Made by a program: the position numbers and the translations under genes. From assembly GCA_040386155.1 (NCBI GenBank), contig JAZKFZ010000003.1, positions 248,001 to 312,000 on the forward strand: 64,000 bases of DNA, written 5' to 3'. This document shows, piece by piece, positions 33,734-42,507 of this stretch. The notes below the pieces were generated by a model, which searched no databases, was not told where the DNA came from, and saw nothing but the letters and a program-made list of their open reading frames with translations. Positions within the stretch are counted from its first letter, which is position 1. The number at the start of each line of letters is the position of its first letter. The DNA is from M0103 sp040386155. Its GTDB lineage: Bacteria > Bacteroidota > Bacteroidia > Flavobacteriales_D > Crocinitomicaceae.

Positions 33734-35383
33734 ATGAAACTATTATTGAATGCATTTGTTATCCTTATTGGATACTCATCTCTCCATGCACAAGACAATC
33801 CTAGATATGTCCAAAATGAATTGTTAGTGCAACTTCAACCTGCGGGAAATCTCGAATCTGTGCTTCGTAAATACGAAAACAACTTCGATTTAAAACTTGA
33901 CCATTTAATTTCAAAACCAATGAATTTGTGGTTATTGACATTTGATCCTACTAAAATTTCAACAGTAAACATGCAAAATCTTTTGCAGCAAGATGATAAT
34001 ATTCGCATTGCAGATTACAATTATTTCCTTGAAATGCGTGAAACAACGCCAGATGATCCTCAATTGTCTCAGCAATGGCATCACGTAAATACTGGTCAAA
34101 CCGGTGGAACTGCCGATGCCGATATTGATTCTGATTTAGCCTGGGATATGACAACAGGTGGGCAATCGGCTACCAATGATGATATTGTGGTGTGTATTAT
34201 TGAAAGTGCCAATTTAAATCACAACGATTTGATAAGCAATCGATGGATTAATGTATACGAAATCGAGGCGAATGGAATTGACGATGATGGGAATGGGTAT
34301 ATTGATGATATCATGGGTTGGAATGCGAGTGGTAATAATGCAACAGTAGGCTACGGATCCAATAATTTTTCTACTTCTCATGGAACAAATTGTGTTGGCA
34401 TGTTCGCAGCGTCTGGTAATAATACATTAGGAGTTGTTGGTGCCAATTGGAATTTGAAAGTAATGATTTCCACTTATTCTCAAATGACACAAAGTGCTGT
34501 TATTGCTTCCTTAACATACCCATTAGTGCAGCGTCAATTATGGAATGAAAGCAATGGAACTCAGGGTGCATTTGTGGTTGCAACTTCCGCCTCGTGGGGA
34601 ATTGATAATGCAGATCCGTCTGCTTATCCGCTATGGTGTGAATTTTATGATACCTTGGGCTACTATGGAATAATCAATGTTGCAGCAACAACTAACAGTA
34701 ATTTAAATGTTGATACCGCTGGAGATATGCCCACAGCATGTTCTAGTCCTTACATGGTGGGTGTTGGAAGAACAGATCACAATGATGCTACTGCAGGTGG
34801 TTACGGACAAACAACAATTTTATTAGGTGCACCAGGAATCAACGTTAGAACAACAGCCAATGGAAATGCATATACCACTACAACGGGAACTTCTTTTGCT
34901 TGTCCATTAACTGCAGGCGTTGTTGGCTTGGCATATTCTATTCCATGTCCAGAGTTTATGCAATATGTTCGTGATACACCGCAAGCTGGTGCTGATATGG
35001 TTTTGAAAGCATTGAGAAATGGAGTTGATCAAAAAGCAAATCTAGCAACCAAATTTATTAGTGGTGGTCGACTGAATGCAAAAAACACACTTGATTCATT
35101 GATGCAGTATTCTTGTTTGTCAGGAGTTGCTGAGAACAAATTAGAATTGCTGTCTTTGTATCCTAATCCTGTTAGTACGGTGTTGAATTTAGAAACAGAT
35201 TCAGATCAGCATCAATCGGTTGAATTCTATGATGTGAATGGACAAATTGTTTTTGTTGGAGCACTTCAAATAGGGGCCAATCAATTCAATGTTGAGCAAT
35301 GGAAGAGTGGAATGTACTTTTTTAAAGTTAGAAATGGAAATCGATACGTTGTTCAAACAGGAAAAATTGAAATTATACATTAA
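33734..35383 (+). CDS. T9SS-secreted subtilase-like (S8) protein with Glu in place of catalytic Asp
   Basis: A 549-residue secreted protein: signal peptide (1-19, SSLHAQ), a prodomain (about 23-100), an S8 domain (about 115-455), and a T9SS sorting domain (LSLYPNPVSTVLNLET...GMYFFKV). The catalytic His216 (STSHGTN), Ser387 (TGTSFACP) and probable oxyanion Asn321 are present. The first motif, normally xxIDxG, reads CIIESAN, with Glu157 where Asp is expected. The GIDDDGNGYIDDI calcium-type loop is intact. The enzyme may be weakened or inactive, or may use Glu; this needs testing. It stands seven bases before xth. Confidence 0.88.
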   Translation: MKLLLNAFVILIGYSSLHAQDNPRYVQNELLVQLQPAGNLESVLRKYENNFDLKLDHLISKPMNLWLLTFDPTKISTVNMQNLLQQDDNIRIADYNYFLEMRETTPDDPQLSQQWHHVNTGQTGGTADADIDSDLAWDMTTGGQSATNDDIVVCIIESANLNHNDLISNRWINVYEIEANGIDDDGNGYIDDIMGWNASGNNATVGYGSNNFSTSHGTNCVGMFAASGNNTLGVVGANWNLKVMISTYSQMTQSAVIASLTYPLVQRQLWNESNGTQGAFVVATSASWGIDNADPSAYPLWCEFYDTLGYYGIINVAATTNSNLNVDTAGDMPTACSSPYMVGVGRTDHNDATAGGYGQTTILLGAPGINVRTTANGNAYTTTTGTSFACPLTAGVVGLAYSIPCPEFMQYVRDTPQAGADMVLKALRNGVDQKANLATKFISGGRLNAKNTLDSLMQYSCLSGVAENKLELLSLYPNPVSTVLNLETDSDQHQSVEFYDVNGQIVFVGALQIGANQFNVEQWKSGMYFFKVRNGNRYVVQTGKIEIIH

Positions 35384-35389
35384 GCGCTC

Positions 35390-36151
35390 ATGAATATTAT
35401 TTCTTTTAATGTGAATGGCGTTAGAGCCATTGCACAAAAATCATTTATTCAAGACATGCAGCAATTAGATGCTGATATCATTTGCCTGCAAGAAACAAAG
35501 GCAACTGTTGAACAGGTAAAAGAAACGCTAAGTCTACTAACTTCTTATCATGTTTTTGCCAACGAGGCCGATCGAAAAGGGTATTCGGGAACAGCTATTC
35601 TTTCCAAAGAAAAACCAATCTCGGTAAGTTATGATATGGGTAATACAGCGCATGACCAAGAAGGTCGCGTGATTTGCGCGGAGTACGACAATTTTTATTT
35701 GATTACCGTTTACGTTCCAAATTCAGGGAGTGAACTATTACGCTTGGACTACCGTCAAACATGGGATGCAGATTTTTTAAAGTACTTAAAAAAGTTGGAA
35801 GCTAAGAAACCAGTGATCGTTTGTGGTGACTTTAATGTGGCACATAAAGCCATTGATTTAAAAAATCCAAAACCCAATTACAATAAATCAGCTGGGTATA
35901 TGCAAGAGGAAATTGATGGGATGGACACGTTCACTAGTAATGGTTTGGTAGACACATTTCGACATTTTTATCCGGAGGAAATTAAATATTCTTGGTGGAG
36001 TTACAGAGCAGGAGCACGACAAAAAAATGTTGGCTGGCGTATTGACTACTTCCTTGTTTCTGAGTCGTTTTTACCGAATGTGAAAGATGCCTTAATCTTT
36101 AACGAAATCATGGGATCAGATCATTGTCCGGTGGGAGTAGAGTTAAGATAG
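35390..36151 (+). CDS. xth: exodeoxyribonuclease III
   Basis: A 253-residue AP endonuclease of the ExoIII/ExoA family, which cuts DNA at abasic sites and acts as a 3'-5' exonuclease. Visible motifs are MNIISFNVNGVRA, the metal ligand in ICLQETK, VYVPNSG, CGDFNVAH, the RIDYF motif and GSDHCPVGVEL with the catalytic Asp-His. The gene begins seven bases after the subtilase-like gene, although the functions are unrelated. Confidence 0.96.
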   Translation: MNIISFNVNGVRAIAQKSFIQDMQQLDADIICLQETKATVEQVKETLSLLTSYHVFANEADRKGYSGTAILSKEKPISVSYDMGNTAHDQEGRVICAEYDNFYLITVYVPNSGSELLRLDYRQTWDADFLKYLKKLEAKKPVIVCGDFNVAHKAIDLKNPKPNYNKSAGYMQEEIDGMDTFTSNGLVDTFRHFYPEEIKYSWWSYRAGARQKNVGWRIDYFLVSESFLPNVKDALIFNEIMGSDHCPVGVELR

Positions 36152-36188
36152 GAGTAATTAGCTCCTTTTCCGTTGACTGTTAATTAGC

Positions 36189-36228
36189 GTAGTAATATTA
36201 CTACTGCGTAGCAATTTTGCTAATTTAC
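36189..36228 (+). repeat. palindromic three-half-site element B
   Basis: Perfect 16-bp palindrome GTAGTAATATTACTAC (36189-36204), a TGC spacer, a third half-site GTAGCAAT (36208-36215), three bases, then GCTAATTTAC (36219-36228). ATTAGC stands directly before it and TACTAC follows, so a fourth partial half-site is present. It copies the plan of element A at 16535-16575 with different arms. Confidence 0.5.
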
Positions 36229-36264
36229 TACACAAGTTAAATATCTTCAAAATTGATCACAAAA

Positions 36265-36293
36265 AAAGCCCTAACTTTCGTTAGAGCTTTTCT
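36265..36293. terminator. bidirectional terminator between xth and the Cys-rich gene
   Basis: Stem AAAGCCCTAAC (36265-36275) and GTTAGAGCTTT (36280-36290), one mismatch, TTTC loop, with an A run to the left and T residues to the right, so it can serve both strands. Confidence 0.7.
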
Positions 36294-36309
36294 CATTTGA
36301 ATAATCAAA

Positions 36310-36534
36310 TTATTTTTTCCCTTGGCAACAAGCTTTAGCTCCTTCAGTAGAAGTTCCTGGCTTAGCACAAGAAGAAGTTCCTGTAGTTGCTGAACAACAA
36401 GCACCTTTTTTCTTAGATTTCTTTTTCTTGTCGTCTTTCTTTTCAATTGACGTATTGTTAGCAGCAGCATAAGCAGTTGATGCAACAGTACCAACGAATG
36501 TCATTAATGCGATAGCGAAGATTACTTTTTTCAT
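36310..36534 (-). CDS. small secreted Lys- and Cys-rich protein, unknown function
   Basis: A 74-residue protein with a signal peptide (MKKVIFAIALMTFVGTVAS, cleavage near AYA-A). The mature part is Lys-rich (KKDDKKKKSKKK) and then Cys-rich (GACCSATTG, SSCAKPG, AKACCQGKK): five Cys, two of them as CC pairs. Metal binding or disulfide formation is possible but not shown. A TATCTTTA box (36556-36563, reverse strand) with TTG 21 bases upstream is a likely promoter, lying before and partly in the end of psd. Confidence 0.8.
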   Translation of the reverse strand: MKKVIFAIALMTFVGTVASTAYAAANNTSIEKKDDKKKKSKKKGACCSATTGTSSCAKPGTSTEGAKACCQGKK

Positions 36535-36570
36535 GATAATTTATTTTTGTTTATGTAAAGATACTAAATA

Positions 36571-37236
36571 TCATTCCAAAGTTGCAAGTTTAGTTACCTG
36601 ACCCTTAACGATATCGCCAATTTTAACATTTATTTTACTATCTAAGGGTAAAAAAACATCAATTCTAGAGCCAAACTTAATGAATCCAAACTCACTACCA
36701 GCGGTAACAGTTTGACCTTCATTTACATAGTAACATATTCTTCTTGCCACCGCACCAGCAATTTGACGGAATAGGATTTCTTTACCTGAGCTATGTTCTG
36801 TTACAAAGGTGCTTCTTTCATTCTCCGTGCTACTCTTTGGATGCCAAGCTACTAAGAATAAGCCTGGATGATATTTTACATATTTAATAATTCCTGAAAT
36901 TGGATTGTAATTGGCATGAACGTTCATGGGCGACATGAAGATCGAAATCTGAATTCGTTTATCGTTGAAGTATTCACTTTCTTGAACTTCTTCAATGACT
37001 ACGATTTTTCCGTCTGCAGGACAAAGCACATCATTCGCGGTGAATGTAAAAGCTCGTTTTGGAACTCTGAAAAATTGCACAACGAGATAAAACATTACAA
37101 TTACGCCGATCGTTAGTAGCGCAAAAAGCCATGTCCAACCTGTTAAATTCCATAAAAGAAAAGCGCCAAACTCAATTGCCGACAATAGGATGAAAGCGAT
37201 AAAAATGATGAGGTAACCTTCTCTGTGAATTTTCAT
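36571..37236 (-). CDS. psd: phosphatidylserine decarboxylase family protein
   Basis: A 221-residue enzyme of the short PSD-A type, which makes phosphatidylethanolamine from phosphatidylserine. Two N-terminal membrane segments (about 7-55) precede the catalytic part with PADGKIV, FMSPMNVHANYNP, the HPGLFLVAWHPKSS stretch and FGFIKFGSRIDVFLP. The GS in KFGSR is the self-cleavage site that creates the pyruvoyl group. It is the last gene of rsfS-ftsH-cdsA-psd, nine bases after cdsA. Confidence 0.93.
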   Translation of the reverse strand: MKIHREGYLIIFIAFILLSAIEFGAFLLWNLTGWTWLFALLTIGVIVMFYLVVQFFRVPKRAFTFTANDVLCPADGKIVVIEEVQESEYFNDKRIQISIFMSPMNVHANYNPISGIIKYVKYHPGLFLVAWHPKSSTENERSTFVTEHSSGKEILFRQIAGAVARRICYYVNEGQTVTAGSEFGFIKFGSRIDVFLPLDSKINVKIGDIVKGQVTKLATLE

Positions 37237-37245
37237 AGTAATAGT

Positions 37246-38070
37246 TTAGGTGATATAAAGGTACATCATGTACCAAACATAGAAAAATGGAATTGCAAAA
37301 AAAGTGGCATCGAAGCGATCAAGGATTCCTCCATGTCCGGGTAATATATCGCCTGAATCTTTCACATTTAGACTTCGTTTTATCTTCGATTCAAAGAGAT
37401 CACCATAGATCGCACTCAATGCTATGATTAAAGAGCCAACAATCCAAAGAACAGGATCTGAGTAAGCGTAAATTCCAATTAAAGTACCAATCAGTACTGT
37501 AAATAAAATTCCACCAATGGTTCCTTCCCATGTTTTGTTGGGGGAGATGTGCTCAATTAATTTTGTCTTCCCAAAAAATCGTCCTGTTAAATACGCAAAC
37601 GTATCATTGGTCCACACCAGAATAAATACCGCTGCTAGCAATGGAAGCGTAAATTGATTTTTTTCCTGAATTTCAGAGATTTGAAAAGCACAATAAAACG
37701 GCACAATTAAATAGACAATTCCAAAAAGAATGATGGAGCTACTGATGACAGGATTTCCTTTTTTGTTCCACAATTCAACTAAAAAAATGGTAAAAGGCAT
37801 AGCGATAATAAAATACTCCTCATAGCCTATCAGAATGTAAAATACCCAGCTAATGAAAATTCCGTAGGCAGCCATCACAAAAAATATTCCTTTGTAGCGG
37901 TTTACACCGACTCCCTCCACATTTTCAAATAACTTGAAATATTCTTTTGCTCCAAGAAAAATGAAGATTCCAAACACCACCATTTGAGCTTCAATACCAA
38001 GGAAAATACTTCCTAAAACTACTGCCACAAAAAGTCCGCCAGTGATGGCTCTTTGCACTAAATTATTCAT
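37246..38070 (-). CDS. cdsA: phosphatidate cytidylyltransferase CdsA
   Basis: A 274-residue inner-membrane enzyme that makes CDP-diacylglycerol, the precursor of phospholipids. About eight membrane helices are visible. The signature near the C-terminus is present: SALYGDLFESKIKR-like SAIYGDLFESKIKRSLNVKD followed by PGHGGILDRFD. It abuts ftsH upstream with no gap and precedes psd, which uses the next product of the pathway. Confidence 0.96.
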   Translation of the reverse strand: MNNLVQRAITGGLFVAVVLGSIFLGIEAQMVVFGIFIFLGAKEYFKLFENVEGVGVNRYKGIFFVMAAYGIFISWVFYILIGYEEYFIIAMPFTIFLVELWNKKGNPVISSSIILFGIVYLIVPFYCAFQISEIQEKNQFTLPLLAAVFILVWTNDTFAYLTGRFFGKTKLIEHISPNKTWEGTIGGILFTVLIGTLIGIYAYSDPVLWIVGSLIIALSAIYGDLFESKIKRSLNVKDSGDILPGHGGILDRFDATFFAIPFFYVWYMMYLYIT

Positions 38071-40251
38071 TTAGTCTTCTTTTGCTGTTTCTTCAGTGTT
38101 ATCTTCTTTTTCTGCTTCGTCAGCTTTTTTTTGCTCCGCAGCAGCTGTAGCAGCAGTTTCTTCCTCCGTAACAGTGAAGTTGGGTACTTCATTTGCCTGC
38201 TCAACCGTTTCAGCCATTAATGGAATATCTTCTTCTGTTGCCCAAGGACGTTTTCCGAAAATGGTCTGCAAGTCTTCCTTGAATAATACTTCTGAAATCA
38301 ACAACTGTTCTGCCAATCGCTCTAAATTAACTTTGTTATCAGTTAACAATTGAATTGCACGTTGATATTGCATTTCAATAATTTTACTCACTTCCTGATC
38401 GATTGTACGAGCTGTTTCTTCAGAATATGGTTTTGTGAATGATTCCCTTCCTCGGGAATCATAGTAAGAGATATTTCCTAATTTCTCATTCAAACCATAA
38501 ACAGATACCATTGCATACGCTTGCTTGGTCACTTTTTCTAAGTCGCTCAGTGCTCCAGTACTAATTCTTCCAAATTGAACAAATTCTGCAGCACGTCCAC
38601 CTAAAGTAGCACACATTTCATCTAACAATTGCTCAGTGGTGGTAATACTTCGTTCTTCTGGTAAGTACCAAGCAGCACCAAGTGATTGACCTCTCGGCAC
38701 GATTGTGACTTTAATTAAAGGAGAAGCATGTTCTAATAACCAAGAAACAGAAGCATGACCTGCTTCATGGAAAGCAATTACTTCTTTCTCATGTTTGGTG
38801 ATGATCTTGTTTTTCTTTTCTAAACCACCCACAATTCGATCAACAGCATCTAAGAAATCTTGTTTTTCAACTTGCTTTTTGTTTTTTCTAGCTGCGAACA
38901 ATGCTGCTTCGTTACAAAGGTTTGCAATGTCAGCTCCTGAAAAACCTGGTGTTTGTTTCGCTAGAAAATCAATATCCAATCCTTCTGCTAATTTCAATGG
39001 CTTCAAATGCACCATGAAAATTTCTTTTCGTTCGTTGATGTCTGGCATGTCAACATAGATTTGACGGTCGAAACGACCTGCACGCATCAAAGCGCTATCC
39101 AATACATCAGCACGGTTGGTTGCTGCAAGAATTATGACACCTGAATTGGTTCCAAAACCATCCATTTCTGTCAACAACTGATTCAAAGTGTTTTCGCGTT
39201 CATCATTTGTGTTGAAGCTATTTCCTCTTCCACGCGCTCTACCAATTGCATCAATTTCATCAATGAAGATAATTGCTGGAGCCTTTTCTTTCGCTTGTTT
39301 GAATAAGTCTCGTACACGAGATGCGCCAACACCAACAAACATTTCAACGAAATCTGATCCTGAAAGTGAGAAGAAAGGAACTTTTGCTTCACCAGCAACC
39401 GCTTTTGCTAATAAGGTTTTTCCTGTGCCTGGAGGTCCTACCAAAAGTGCTCCCTTTGGAATTTTCGCTCCAATTTCAGTATAGCGTTGTGGATTTTTTA
39501 GAAATTCTACAATTTCTACAATTTCTACTTTTGCTTCTTGTAAACCAGCAACATCTTTGAACGTGATGTTTGTTGACTTCCCTTTCTCATAGACTTGCGC
39601 CTTGGATTTTCCGATGTTGAAGATTTGACCTCCGCCACCACCTCCGCCACCAGAACCACCTGTCATTCTGCGCATCACAAAGATCCAAATAACAACAAGG
39701 ATAAGAATTGGTAATAAGAAGTTTAAAATCGTTCCTAGGTAGTTAATTTCTTCATCTGACACAAAATCAACTGGTGGAATTTGTTTTTTATTCTCTTGGG
39801 CAAATTGAACATTTTGATCTGTAATTTTTTTATTCAAAGCCTCCACCTTTTCTTCAAAATTTCCAGCATCAACAATTGCTAATTCGAAAACTGGTTCAGA
39901 ATTTTTGAATACAGATTTATTAGCGGTCATTGCTTTTTTCAATGCCTTGTATTTCGGATCGTTAGATTTTTTAACGATTTTCTTTCCTTCTTCTGTCAAT
40001 TTGAAATCAACACGAATTTTATTGATCAAGCGAACATCTTTTACATAGCCATCAATTGCCAATTGGTCAAATGTGCTTTGATACCTTACTGGAAATCTAG
40101 ATCCTGAAGAGCTAAATAGTTGAAAAGCAATTAATGCAATTCCTATTGCGGCGTAAATCCAATAAATCGAAAAAGGATTTTTTGGAGTTTTATCTTTGTT
40201 ATTACTGAACGGATTTTTTCCTTGATTATCCGAAGTGTCTTTTTTTGCCAT
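38071..40251 (-). CDS. ftsH: ATP-dependent zinc metalloprotease FtsH
   Basis: A 726-residue membrane protease that removes damaged and regulatory membrane proteins. It has two transmembrane segments (about 29-46 and 173-193), a Gly-rich linker, an AAA module with GPPGTGKTLLAKAVAGEA (Walker A), IIFIDEIDAIGR (Walker B) and the second region of homology ATNRADVLDSALMRAGRFDRQ, and the zinc site HEAGH. The tail (about 680-726) is Ala/Glu/Lys-rich and acidic. In E. coli FtsH also controls LPS synthesis; its neighbours here are lipid genes. Confidence 0.97.
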   Translation of the reverse strand: MAKKDTSDNQGKNPFSNNKDKTPKNPFSIYWIYAAIGIALIAFQLFSSSGSRFPVRYQSTFDQLAIDGYVKDVRLINKIRVDFKLTEEGKKIVKKSNDPKYKALKKAMTANKSVFKNSEPVFELAIVDAGNFEEKVEALNKKITDQNVQFAQENKKQIPPVDFVSDEEINYLGTILNFLLPILILVVIWIFVMRRMTGGSGGGGGGGGQIFNIGKSKAQVYEKGKSTNITFKDVAGLQEAKVEIVEIVEFLKNPQRYTEIGAKIPKGALLVGPPGTGKTLLAKAVAGEAKVPFFSLSGSDFVEMFVGVGASRVRDLFKQAKEKAPAIIFIDEIDAIGRARGRGNSFNTNDERENTLNQLLTEMDGFGTNSGVIILAATNRADVLDSALMRAGRFDRQIYVDMPDINERKEIFMVHLKPLKLAEGLDIDFLAKQTPGFSGADIANLCNEAALFAARKNKKQVEKQDFLDAVDRIVGGLEKKNKIITKHEKEVIAFHEAGHASVSWLLEHASPLIKVTIVPRGQSLGAAWYLPEERSITTTEQLLDEMCATLGGRAAEFVQFGRISTGALSDLEKVTKQAYAMVSVYGLNEKLGNISYYDSRGRESFTKPYSEETARTIDQEVSKIIEMQYQRAIQLLTDNKVNLERLAEQLLISEVLFKEDLQTIFGKRPWATEEDIPLMAETVEQANEVPNFTVTEEETAATAAAEQKKADEAEKEDNTEETAKED

Positions 40252-40257
40252 TGTGTT

Positions 40258-40635
40258 TTAATTTAAGTCAGGAATATCAGTTCGCACTGCATCTGCCCAC
40301 ATGTCTTCTAAATCGTAATGAGAACGAGCGTCTTTGTAAAAAATATGCACTACAACATTGATGTAGTCGAGTAACACCCAGTCACTATTTTGTTTCCCTT
40401 CGATGTGCCAAGGTTTTTCCTTTAATTCAGTTCTTGTTTGACGAGCTACTGATGATGCAATACCATCTACTTGCACTGTTGATTCTCCTGTACAAATGAC
40501 AAAGTAATCACAAACTGCGCTTGATATTTCACGTAAATCAAGTAAAACTATATTTTGTGCTTTGTTACCTTGCATTCCCTCTATAATAGAGTCGCATAGT
40601 TTTTTGGAATGATCTACACTTTTAACTTTTCGCAT
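40258..40635 (-). CDS. rsfS: ribosomal silencing factor RsfS
   Basis: A 125-residue protein of the RsfS (Iojap) family, which binds L14 and blocks subunit joining when nutrients are low. Typical blocks are IVLLDLREISSAVCDYFVIC, TGESTVQVDGIASSV, EGKQNSDWVLLDYINVVVHIF and the DLEDMWADA C-terminus. It leads the rsfS-ftsH-cdsA-psd run. A TAGATTTG box (40656-40663, reverse strand) is the likely -7 element. Confidence 0.95.
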   Translation of the reverse strand: MRKVKSVDHSKKLCDSIIEGMQGNKAQNIVLLDLREISSAVCDYFVICTGESTVQVDGIASSVARQTRTELKEKPWHIEGKQNSDWVLLDYINVVVHIFYKDARSHYDLEDMWADAVRTDIPDLN

Positions 40636-40655
40636 TCTTTGTTTTTAATAATCTA

Positions 40656-40663
40656 CAAATCTA
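40656..40663 (-). promoter_or_regulatory. -7 promoter element of the rsfS-ftsH-cdsA-psd operon
   Basis: TAGATTTG on the reverse strand, 20 bases before the rsfS ATG. No TTG at the usual distance, so support is moderate. Confidence 0.4.
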
Positions 40664-40699
40664 TCTATTTTCGTTGATTTAATCTTTGTTTTATTCCCA

Positions 40700-41434
40700 A
40701 TGTTTCATTCGATAGGAAAGAAAATAGTACTTCTCGACGAGGTAGATTCTACCAACAATTTTGCTGCCAAGCTGCTTTTGGAGGGTAAATTAGTTCCTGG
40801 GACTGTTATAATGGCAGACCATCAAACCGAGGGCCGAGGGCAGAGAACGGCTGTATGGGTGTCTGATGCTGGAGAAAATATGTTGTTTTCTGTGATTTTT
40901 GAGCACGACAATATGGCAGTGGCTAATCAGTTTCAATTGAGTCAAATGATTGCCCTTTCGATCGTACATTTTTTAAGAAAAATTGGCATTCCTGCGAAAA
41001 TCAAGTGGCCAAATGATGTTCTAGTCAATAAAAAGAAAATTGCTGGGGTCTTAATTGAAAACCAACTAGCGGGAGGACTTGTAAGGTCAAGTGTTGTTGG
41101 AATTGGAATCAATGCCAATCAACTACAATTTGAAATCACTACAGCAACTAGTATTCGCAAGGAATTGGATGAATTTAAGCCAATACAAGAACTGCTATAT
41201 CAGTTTATTGGATCATTTAATGAATTGACGGAGAAAATTCATTCTCAGGAAGAGTTGCAATCAAACTATTTACAAGAACTATTTGGATACAAGGAAATCC
41301 TTCAATATGAAGATGACCAAGGTGAATTCGCAGGTGAAATAATAGACGTAGCTGCTGACGGACGCTTAATTGTCTTGAAAAATGGAGTTGCGGTAAAATA
41401 CGATCTAAAAGAAATCAGTCTTCTGCTGGTCTAG
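40700..41434 (+). CDS. birA: biotin-[acetyl-CoA carboxylase] ligase BirA
   Basis: A 244-residue enzyme that attaches biotin to carboxylase subunits. The motifs TEGRGQRTAVWVS (about 43-56), KWPNDVLVNKKKIAGVLIE and VVGIGINAN are diagnostic. There is no N-terminal helix-turn-helix, so it is a ligase only and not the biotin repressor. It is divergent from rsfS, and its 3' end overlaps the convergent SRPBCC gene by 20 bp. Confidence 0.95.
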   Translation: MFHSIGKKIVLLDEVDSTNNFAAKLLLEGKLVPGTVIMADHQTEGRGQRTAVWVSDAGENMLFSVIFEHDNMAVANQFQLSQMIALSIVHFLRKIGIPAKIKWPNDVLVNKKKIAGVLIENQLAGGLVRSSVVGIGINANQLQFEITTATSIRKELDEFKPIQELLYQFIGSFNELTEKIHSQEELQSNYLQELFGYKEILQYEDDQGEFAGEIIDVAADGRLIVLKNGVAVKYDLKEISLLLV

Positions 41435-41852
41435 CTGAAGCGGAAACTGGATTTTGATCGTAATAGTCTTTCAATTTTTCTGACATATAATTGAATAGTG
41501 CGGTTAATGGTTTTTCGACCATCATTTTAAGGAACATATTCACTTCACCATCAAAAAGAATTTGACCTTCAGTCAATTTATCAATGTCTTTAAGTGCAAT
41601 TGTTAATCTAAAAGGGAAGGGAGTACCTTTCCCTGATTTCAAGTAAAGTTCTGTGAACTCAGTTTTGCCATCTTCAATCAATGAAATGATAACGCCGCCT
41701 TGCACTTTGAATGAACATTCTTCCTCAGTTGCTTTGAAATCTGAAATTTTACCTGTTGGTAATAGATATTCAATGTTTCGGGCGTCTGACAAAAAGTGCA
41801 TTACCACCTCCGGAGAGGCATTTACAATTACTTTGGTGCTTTCAATTTTCAT
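41415..41852 (-). CDS. SRPBCC family (START-like) protein
   Basis: A 145-residue protein with the START/SRPBCC fold pattern: MKIESTKVIVNASPEVVMHF, LSDARNIEYLLPTGKISDF, and a C-terminal helix with KPLTALFNYMSEKLKDYY. Such proteins bind hydrophobic ligands or act as cyclases, but no specific role can be read here. It stands six bases after pyrE (same strand) and converges on birA. Confidence 0.85.
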   Translation of the reverse strand: MKIESTKVIVNASPEVVMHFLSDARNIEYLLPTGKISDFKATEEECSFKVQGGVIISLIEDGKTEFTELYLKSGKGTPFPFRLTIALKDIDKLTEGQILFDGEVNMFLKMMVEKPLTALFNYMSEKLKDYYDQNPVSASARPAED

Positions 41853-41858
41853 TGGTAG

Positions 41859-42500
41859 TTATTTTTTCCAGTTTTGCGGAGCTTCTTTCCAGTCTTTCAA
41901 CGATTTTAGATCTGCCTCGTTGATGTATGATTTTTTAAGTGCTTCTTCAATTAAGTAGTCGTAATTTGTCAAGGTTATATAAGGACAAACAACTTTTGCA
42001 AAATTTTCATCAGATTCTTTAAATCCGTAGGTAAATGTGGCAATCAATCCTTTCACTTCTAATCCACTATTTTTTAATGCCTCAATTGCCTTAACGCTAG
42101 ATCCACCTGTAGAAATTAAATCTTCAATAAGCACTACTTTTTGTCCTTTTTCGAAATAACCTTCTACTTGATTACCCATGCCATGTTCCTTTGCAGCACT
42201 GCGCACATAGATAAACGGAAGTCCTAATTCTTGAGCTACTAACGCACCTTGAGGAACACCACCGGTGGCGATTCCTGCAATTACATCGGGTTTTCCAAAT
42301 GCCTCAATAATTGCATCTGAGTAGCATTGTCGAATGTATGTGCGAATGTTTGGATAAGAAAGTGTAATTCGGTTATCGCAATAAATTGGCGAATTCCATC
42401 CTGATGCCCATTTAAAAGGGTCGTTTGGTTGTAATTTTACGGCCTTTACTTGTAATAAAAATTCTGCAACTTTTAAGGCTCTGTCGTTGTTTAATATCAT
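41859..42500 (-). CDS. pyrE: orotate phosphoribosyltransferase PyrE
   Basis: A 213-residue enzyme that joins orotate and PRPP to form orotidine monophosphate in pyrimidine synthesis. The PRPP loop reads VVLIEDLISTGGSSVKAIEAL; other blocks are PFKWASGWNSPIYCDNR and VIAGIATGGVPQGALVAQEL. The start at 42500 (MILNNDRALKVAEF) is chosen because a TACATTTG promoter box (42508-42515) lies inside the longer in-frame stretch, whose extra residues do not look like a PyrE N-terminus. Confidence 0.95.
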   Translation of the reverse strand: MILNNDRALKVAEFLLQVKAVKLQPNDPFKWASGWNSPIYCDNRITLSYPNIRTYIRQCYSDAIIEAFGKPDVIAGIATGGVPQGALVAQELGLPFIYVRSAAKEHGMGNQVEGYFEKGQKVVLIEDLISTGGSSVKAIEALKNSGLEVKGLIATFTYGFKESDENFAKVVCPYITLTNYDYLIEEALKKSYINEADLKSLKDWKEAPQNWKK

Positions 42501-42507
42501 CTTACTG

